This document shows, piece after piece, positions 59,036 to 64,000 of a stretch of DNA of 64,000 nucleotides. Under the pieces are notes generated by a model. That model did not search any database and was not told the origin of the DNA. It saw only the letters and a list, made by a program, of their open reading frames with translations. Location: assembly GCF_014640675.1 (NCBI RefSeq), contig NZ_BMHK01000016.1, positions 29,830 through 93,829 on the forward strand. The letters are read 5' to 3'. Made by a program: the position numbers and the translations under genes. This DNA comes from Novosphingobium endophyticum (GTDB lineage: Bacteria > Pseudomonadota > Alphaproteobacteria > Sphingomonadales > Sphingomonadaceae). Every line of letters begins with the position of its first letter. Positions within the stretch are counted from its first letter, which is position 1.

Positions 59036-60754
59036 GTGGGGACAGATGAGACCTTCGACGTGGTGGTCGTCGGGTCGGGTGCGGCGGGAGCGATGGCCGC
59101 GCTGCGCGCTGCCGACCTCGGATTCAAGGTTCTGATCGTCGAGAAGGCGCACAAGTTCGGCGGGACTTCGGCGGCATCTGGCGGGGTCATGTGGATTCCC
59201 AACCATATGCTCGACGGGGACCAGGGGGACAGCCGCGCTTCCGTGCTGGAATATCTTGATGCGACGATCGGTACGCCGGTCAATCGCGAGCGGCTGGAGG
59301 GCTTCGTGGATGAAGCGCCCAGAATGCTGGATTTCCTGAGATCCACAGGTGTGCAGGTGGCGGCCGCGTCCTGGCCGGACTATTTTCCCGACCGTCCGGG
59401 CGCCCGCGCCGACCGTTCGGTGATCGTGCCAACTTTCGACGGCCGCAGACTGGGCGATGGCCGCTATGCGCTGATGCGCGAGCAGTACAACCGCTTCAAG
59501 CTGTTCGGCCGCTATGCGATGGACCTGACCGAGACGTTCGCTCTCATGATGCAGTCCAGGGGCTGGCGCCGCGTGGCGGCGAAAATGATCGCGCGGTACT
59601 GGAAGGACCGCTCGACACGCAGGATATCCCACCGCGACCGCCGTTTCACGCAAGGCGCGGCGCTGATGGGGGCGACTTACGAGCAGGTGTTCAAGCGCGG
59701 CGTCGAACTGCGCCTGGAAACCGGCCTTGACCGGCTGGTGCTCGATGACGGCGGCCACGTCGTCGGTGTCGAGGTTTCGAACTTCGGGCGCAAGTACGCT
59801 GTCGTCGCGCTTCACGGCGTGGTGCTGGCGGCAGGCGGTTTCGAGTGGAACCAGGCCTTGCGCGACCGCTTCTATCCGGTTCCCGGCCTGACCCGTCATT
59901 CCTCGACGCCGGAGGACGCCAACCGGGGTGAGGCGCTGATCGAAGCAGAGAAGATCGGTGCATCCACCGAACATACCGGGCAGGGTTGGTGGATTCCGAC
60001 CATGACCCTTCCGATGTCGGGGGCCTCGAACTTCCACGAGATACACCAGGCGGCCTTCGACGTCGGCCGCCCGTGGAGCGTTGTGGTCAATCGCAAGGGC
60101 GTGCGCTTTGTTGACGAGGCCTGCGGCTACGACCGGTTCGGTCAGGCGATGGTCAGGGATCATCTCGAGACTGGTGCCAACTGCCCGTGCTGGCTGATTT
60201 TCGATTCGAAGTTCCGCAAAAAGTTCAGCGCCGGCGGCCTGATGCCCACGGTCCACACGCCCGAGCGCAAGGTGCCGGCCGACTGGTGGGACCACTACGT
60301 TTTCCGAGCCGATACGATTGAGGAACTGTGCCGCAAGACGAGCCTGCCGGTCGAGCATGTCAGGACGACGATCGCCAACATGAACGAATATGCCCGGACC
60401 GGGGTCGACCCTGAATTCGGGCGCGGAATGAATCCCTATGACCAGATGTTCGGCGATCCGAGTTCGAAGCCCAATCCCAGCATTGGCCCTATCGACAAGC
60501 CGCCGTTCTACGCAGTGCCGATCAACAACGGGGACCTTGGCACCAAGGGCGGCTTGCGCTGCGACGAGCGGGCGCGAGTACTGGACACGCAGGGCAATCC
60601 GATCCCGGGACTCTATGCGGCGGGAAACAACGCAGGAACGCCGTTCGGCGATACCTATCCGGGCGCGGGCGCGACGATCGGTCCGGCCATGACCTTCGGC
60701 TATGTCGCGGCGAACGACATTGCCCGGAGGGCAGGGAATCAGCGGGCGGGCTGA
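59036..60754 (+). CDS. FAD-dependent dehydrogenase, 3-ketosteroid delta1-dehydrogenase-like (second copy)
   Basis: A 572-residue KstD-type flavoprotein. The FAD motif is 'VVVGSGAAGAMAALRAADLG' then 'EKAHKFGGTSAASGGVMWIPNH', and the C-terminus is 'TYPGAGATIGPAMTFGYVAAND', with the Tyr-Pro-Gly-Ala-Gly of KstD. It resembles the 564-residue protein at 51 kb in architecture but differs clearly in sequence, so they are distant paralogues. The GTG start at 59036 is supported by GGAGAG seven bases upstream. It is followed by an SDR gene, which could act on the same substrate. Confidence 0.88.
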   Translation: MGTDETFDVVVVGSGAAGAMAALRAADLGFKVLIVEKAHKFGGTSAASGGVMWIPNHMLDGDQGDSRASVLEYLDATIGTPVNRERLEGFVDEAPRMLDFLRSTGVQVAAASWPDYFPDRPGARADRSVIVPTFDGRRLGDGRYALMREQYNRFKLFGRYAMDLTETFALMMQSRGWRRVAAKMIARYWKDRSTRRISHRDRRFTQGAALMGATYEQVFKRGVELRLETGLDRLVLDDGGHVVGVEVSNFGRKYAVVALHGVVLAAGGFEWNQALRDRFYPVPGLTRHSSTPEDANRGEALIEAEKIGASTEHTGQGWWIPTMTLPMSGASNFHEIHQAAFDVGRPWSVVVNRKGVRFVDEACGYDRFGQAMVRDHLETGANCPCWLIFDSKFRKKFSAGGLMPTVHTPERKVPADWWDHYVFRADTIEELCRKTSLPVEHVRTTIANMNEYARTGVDPEFGRGMNPYDQMFGDPSSKPNPSIGPIDKPPFYAVPINNGDLGTKGGLRCDERARVLDTQGNPIPGLYAAGNNAGTPFGDTYPGAGATIGPAMTFGYVAANDIARRAGNQRAG

Positions 60755-60823
60755 AGGACCGGGACCCCCATTTCCGTCATCCCCGCTTTCGCGGAGATGA
60801 GGATGAAAACGGAGCAACGAAGA

Positions 60824-61597
60824 ATGCAAGGCAAGGTAGCAATCGTCACCGGCGCGGCAGGCGGTATCGGAGAGGCGTGCGTGCGGAGGCTCGGCGCCAG
60901 GGGCGTTAAGGTGCTCGGCACCGGACGCAACGCCGAGAAGCTGGGTGCGCTGAAGGAGGCGCTGGCGGGCGCGATGGAGTTCGACTTCGTCGCCGCAGAT
61001 GCGACCGCAGATGAAGCACCCTCGATGATCGTCGATGGCGCGGTCGAGAAGTTCGGCCGGCTCGACATTCTCGTCAACAATGCCGGCTCGTTCAATTTCG
61101 GTCCCGTCGACCAAACTACAGACGAGATGCTAGACGAAGTGCTGGACATCTCGCTACGCGCGCCGTTTCGCCTGTGCCGCGAGGCGCTGACGCGTATGGG
61201 CGAAGGCAGCTCGATCCTCTTTATCGGATCGACCTGGGGGCTTTACGGCACCCCTGGAGGCGGCGCCTACAGTACCGTGAAGGCGGGGCAGATCGGGCTG
61301 ATGCAGACGATGGCGGCCGAATACGGCCCGCGGGGGATCCGTTCCAACTACGTGGCGCCGACGGTGGTGCGGACCGAGATGACCGACGCTTTCTGGGACC
61401 TCGACTTCTTCCGCCGCACCAACCACGAACTGACACCGCTCCAGCGCGACTGCACGGCGGCGGACATCGGCAATATGGTCGCGTTCCTCGCCTCCGACGA
61501 GGCCGGGTTCGTCAACGGACAGACAATCGCGGTTGACGGCGGTATCTCGACGACGCGCTATGTTGCGCCCGAGGCCGTCGGCGCGGTACGTCAATAG
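60824..61597 (+). CDS. Short-chain dehydrogenase/reductase
   Basis: A 257-residue SDR. Motifs are 'IVTGAAGGIGEACVRRLG', 'LVNNAGSFNFG', catalytic Ser in 'FIGSTWGLYG' and Tyr/Lys in 'AYSTVKAGQIGL'. The 'TGRN' after the second strand suggests NADP(H) or mixed cofactor use. I prefer ATG 60824 (family-like N-terminus MQGKVAIVTG); an ATG 21 bases upstream is also possible. It follows the KstD-like gene by about 70 bases on the same strand. Confidence 0.9.
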   Translation: MQGKVAIVTGAAGGIGEACVRRLGARGVKVLGTGRNAEKLGALKEALAGAMEFDFVAADATADEAPSMIVDGAVEKFGRLDILVNNAGSFNFGPVDQTTDEMLDEVLDISLRAPFRLCREALTRMGEGSSILFIGSTWGLYGTPGGGAYSTVKAGQIGLMQTMAAEYGPRGIRSNYVAPTVVRTEMTDAFWDLDFFRRTNHELTPLQRDCTAADIGNMVAFLASDEAGFVNGQTIAVDGGISTTRYVAPEAVGAVRQ

Positions 61598-61696
61598 CGG
61601 GATCGCAGAGGCGATTGCCGGGCAGGGGTGTGTTGTCCGACATGCGCACTTGTGCCTAACGATCCTGCAAGACGAGATCCGAAGGACGCCGCGCCG

Positions 61697-62842
61697 ATGC
61701 AATTCGAATGGACCGAGGAACAGGACGCGTTCCGGCACAAGATCCGGGACTTCCTGATCGCCAACCTCCCAGACGGCTGGGAGAAGTTCTCCGAGCATGG
61801 CCCGGCGTCTCCGGCGCTGACCGCCTTCGCGCGCGAGTTCTGCGTGAAGCTGGCCGATGTCGGACTGCTCTTCCCGCACTGGCCCAGGGAAATGGGCGGA
61901 GAGGGGCTTGGCCCCTGGGAGCAGCAGATCCTCGCCGAGGAGATGTGGATCGCCGGGGAGCCGCGCGGCGGGCAATACATGAACGTCAACTGGGTCGGAC
62001 CGACGCTGGAGAGGTACGGCACGAGCGAGCAAAAGGCGCGCTATCTGGAGCCGATCACCAGGGGGCAGTCGCTCTGGTGCCAGGGCTTTTCCGAACCCGA
62101 CGCCGGTTCGGACCTCGCCAGCCTGCGCACGCGCGCCGAGTTGAAGGACGGCAATTACGTCATCAACGGCCAGAAAATCTGGACGAGCTACGCGGGGCTT
62201 GCCGACACCTGCTTCCTGCTGACGCGCACCAGCGATGATCGCAAGAAGGGCATCACCATCATTCTCGTGCCGATGGATACGCCGGGCATTACCGTGCGGC
62301 AGATCCCCTCCCTGATCGGCGAGGGCGACATTCACGAGGTCTTCTTCGACGATGTCACCGTGCCCGAGAGCGCCCGCTTCGGCGAGGAAGGGCAGGCCTG
62401 GGAGATCATCGCCTATTCGCTGCGTAACGAGCGCCTCGGCATCCCGCGTTTCACGCTGGCGCGCGCCGCGCTCGACCGGGCGGTGTCGATGCTCAGGGAA
62501 GCGGGCGACTTCGATCGCGAATATGTCAGGATCGAGGCCGCACGCTGCGCCGCCTTGTGCGAGGCGGCCGGCACGGCGAACTATGCCGTGGTCCAGCGCC
62601 GCGTGGACGGACTGGCGATCGGTGCGGAGTCCAGTTCGGCCCGCTACGCTACGGTCATGGCCGAGCGCGCGGTGTGCGAATTCGTGGTCGAGTTCCTGCC
62701 CGAAGGGCTGGCGGGAGCCTCTCCCTACCTCAAGATGCACCACCAGCGCGGCATCGTCGCCGGAGTTGCCGCCGGTTCGGCCGAAATCCAGCTCAACATC
62801 ATCGCCAGCGAAGTGCTGGAATTGCCGAGGGAACCACGCTGA
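61697..62842 (+). CDS. Acyl-CoA dehydrogenase, large-subunit type (second pair)
   Basis: A 381-residue acyl-CoA dehydrogenase with 'CQGFSEPDAGSDLASLRTRAEL', 'VINGQKIWTSYAGLADTCFLLTRT', 'EGQAWEIIAYSLRNERLGIPRF' and the C-terminal 'GSAEIQLNIIASEVLELPREP'. It is a full-length catalytic subunit. Its TGA shares a base with the ATG of the next gene (TGATG), so both are translated together. This is the second large/small acyl-CoA dehydrogenase pair of the window. Confidence 0.93.
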   Translation: MQFEWTEEQDAFRHKIRDFLIANLPDGWEKFSEHGPASPALTAFAREFCVKLADVGLLFPHWPREMGGEGLGPWEQQILAEEMWIAGEPRGGQYMNVNWVGPTLERYGTSEQKARYLEPITRGQSLWCQGFSEPDAGSDLASLRTRAELKDGNYVINGQKIWTSYAGLADTCFLLTRTSDDRKKGITIILVPMDTPGITVRQIPSLIGEGDIHEVFFDDVTVPESARFGEEGQAWEIIAYSLRNERLGIPRFTLARAALDRAVSMLREAGDFDREYVRIEAARCAALCEAAGTANYAVVQRRVDGLAIGAESSSARYATVMAERAVCEFVVEFLPEGLAGASPYLKMHHQRGIVAGVAAGSAEIQLNIIASEVLELPREPR

Positions 62843-63759
62843 TGCAACTCTCGCTCAACGAAGACCAGACGCAGGTTCTCGATTTCATTGACAGCCTAGC
62901 CAAACCCTATGCCAGCGTGCCGATGCACGATGTGTCGCTGGCGCTGGAAAGCGCGGAGCTGGATCAGGCGCTGGTGGAGAACGGCTTTCTCGATGTGATG
63001 GCCGTGGAGGAACTGGGCCCGGTCACCGCCGCACTCGTGATCGAGAAGCTTGCGCGCCTTCCCTTCGCGGTCGAATCGGCGGCGTCGGCCATGGTGCGTC
63101 CGTTGATCGATCCCGAACTGCCGCGACCCATCTGCCTTGTGGAGGAAGGCCGGCTTCGCAAGCCGGTGCGTTTCCTACGGCCCGGCGCCACCGTGGTCGT
63201 GGTCGGCCCGTCTGGCGTCAGGAGCTTTACGGCTACCGAGGACGCAATCGCGCCGGCGCAGGAAGATACGCTCTATGCCTACCCCGTCGCCTTCCTGACC
63301 GGTTTGCCTCAAGCCATGACGCTGCACGAGGTCGATGCCGCCGAAGTAACCCGCGCGTGGCGCGTGGCCATCGCGGCAGAAGCGGCGGGCCTGCTGGGCG
63401 CGGCGCTGGCGAGCACGGTAACCTACGTATCCGAACGCAAGCAGTTCGGCCGCCCGCTCGCGACCTTCCAGGGGATGCGTCACCGCCTGGCGGAGGATCA
63501 GGTGCTGACCAACACCGCCTACTGGCTCGCCTTGCGCGCGGCCGGGACTGGCGATCCCGCCGATGCCGCCATGGCGCTGCTCCACGCACAGGAAGCGGCG
63601 AAGCGGGTCTGCTATGATTACCACCAGTTCCTCGGCGGCATGGGCATGACGCTGGAGCACCCGCTGCACTTGTGGACCTACCGCCTCAAGCTGCTGACGG
63701 CCGAACTCGGCGGCCGCGGAGCTCAGGGGTTGGCGGCGGCGGACGCGCTCTGGGGTTAG
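62842..63759 (+). CDS. Acyl-CoA dehydrogenase, small-subunit type (second pair)
   Basis: A 305-residue shortened acyl-CoA dehydrogenase. The C-terminal helical part 'YVSERKQFGRPLATFQGMRHRLAEDQ' and 'YHQFLGGMGMTLEHPLHLWTYRLKLL' match the family, but the N-terminal domain is short and the C-terminal Q-R-N motif is missing. The ATG shares one base with the stop of the preceding gene. The pairing and lengths match heteromeric acyl-CoA dehydrogenases known from steroid side-chain breakdown. Confidence 0.9.
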   Translation: MQLSLNEDQTQVLDFIDSLAKPYASVPMHDVSLALESAELDQALVENGFLDVMAVEELGPVTAALVIEKLARLPFAVESAASAMVRPLIDPELPRPICLVEEGRLRKPVRFLRPGATVVVVGPSGVRSFTATEDAIAPAQEDTLYAYPVAFLTGLPQAMTLHEVDAAEVTRAWRVAIAAEAAGLLGAALASTVTYVSERKQFGRPLATFQGMRHRLAEDQVLTNTAYWLALRAAGTGDPADAAMALLHAQEAAKRVCYDYHQFLGGMGMTLEHPLHLWTYRLKLLTAELGGRGAQGLAAADALWG

Positions 63760-63963
63760 GCGCTGCGCGCCGGGCAAGTAATCCCGGAAGGGGCACTGCG
63801 CCGCATGTCGAGCGATCGGCAGGCGCGGTTCGAGAGCATTCCCGACCCCGCCCGGAACCACACGGCAACGGGTTCAGGTTAACGGGCGGCGGCACAGGTT
63901 TTGGTGGCGGGTTGAGCGATGGCGTGATTCATGGGGTTTCGGGATCACACAAAGCCGGACGCT

Positions 63964-64000
63964 ATGGAACAGACATTCATCAAGGACCGCCTCAGCCTTC
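63964..64000 (+). CDS. Start of a possible gene, cut by the window end
   Basis: An ATG at 63964 opens a frame that runs to the edge (MEQTFIKDRLSL visible). The preceding bases give no strong ribosome site, and 12 residues are too few to name a family. It lies about 200 bases after the acyl-CoA dehydrogenase pair on the same strand. Confidence 0.4.
   Translation, partial: MEQTFIKDRLSL

Noticed and set aside
58958..61114. 718-codon minus-strand frame opposite the second KstD-like gene
   Set aside because: Shadow; the opposite frame has a full flavoprotein signature and ribosome site.
1..64000. CRISPR array, insertion sequence, prophage or integron
   Set aside because: No regularly spaced repeats, transposase, integrase or phage structural gene was found anywhere.

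Overview
The window is high-GC DNA with tightly packed genes on both strands, frequent 4-base stop/start overlaps and no phage, insertion sequence or CRISPR array. The gene set points to an alphaproteobacterium of the order Sphingomonadales, probably Novosphingobium or a close relative: a crtY-crtI-crtB carotenoid operon, a large TonB-dependent receptor of the catabolic type, several acyl-CoA dehydrogenases, and ketosteroid-dehydrogenase-like flavoproteins. The genus is inferred from gene content and style; no 16S gene is present.

Layout. 1-5.6 kb: end of a GDP-mannose pyrophosphorylase and a eukaryotic-type (HAD) phosphomannomutase, a polytopic membrane protein, Dps, a 6-phosphogluconolactonase, two small envelope proteins, a Nudix hydrolase and DNA polymerase IV. 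5.6-13.3 kb: a Bcr/CflA-type exporter, a 50-residue membrane protein, the carotenoid operon (crtY-crtI-LOG-crtB), a GNAT acetyltransferase and a MipA/OmpV porin-like protein. 13.3-25.1 kb: typA/bipA, a TonB receptor, an RDD protein, an ybbA-ybbP-type ABC exporter divergent from a tesA-like lipoprotein, recF, a queuosine-precursor transporter and tRNA-Arg(TCT).

25.1-39.3 kb is the most interesting part and looks like a storage-lipid island. A 624-residue protein joins a hemerythrin domain, a phasin domain and a hormone-sensitive-lipase-type hydrolase; next to it is a separate phasin. Further on come a membrane-anchored LipQ-like hydrolase, a wax ester synthase/diacylglycerol acyltransferase, a HAD-PlsC fusion, a monoacylglycerol-lipase-like hydrolase, PlsB and GpsA. 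Together the last group covers every step from dihydroxyacetone phosphate to triacylglycerol (HAD phosphatase domain possibly supplying the phosphatidate phosphatase step). The gene content resembles the Mycobacterium tuberculosis plsB2-plsC-Rv2484c-lipQ neighbourhood. Two of the proteins carry histone-H1-like Ala/Lys/Pro tails.

39.9-50 kb: an FMN flavoprotein, a GT4 glycosyltransferase paired with a glycogen-debranching-type glucosidase, a metallo-beta-lactamase-fold protein with flavodiiron-type ligands, pirin, fabD-fabG and dnaN. 50-64 kb is a catabolic region: enoyl-CoA hydratase, two 3-ketosteroid-delta1-dehydrogenase-like flavoproteins, a medium-chain reductase, an orphan E1 alpha/beta pair, two large/small acyl-CoA dehydrogenase pairs, a Rieske ferredoxin and an SDR. 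It suggests beta-oxidation-like breakdown of a cyclic or steroid-like side chain, with substrate unknown.
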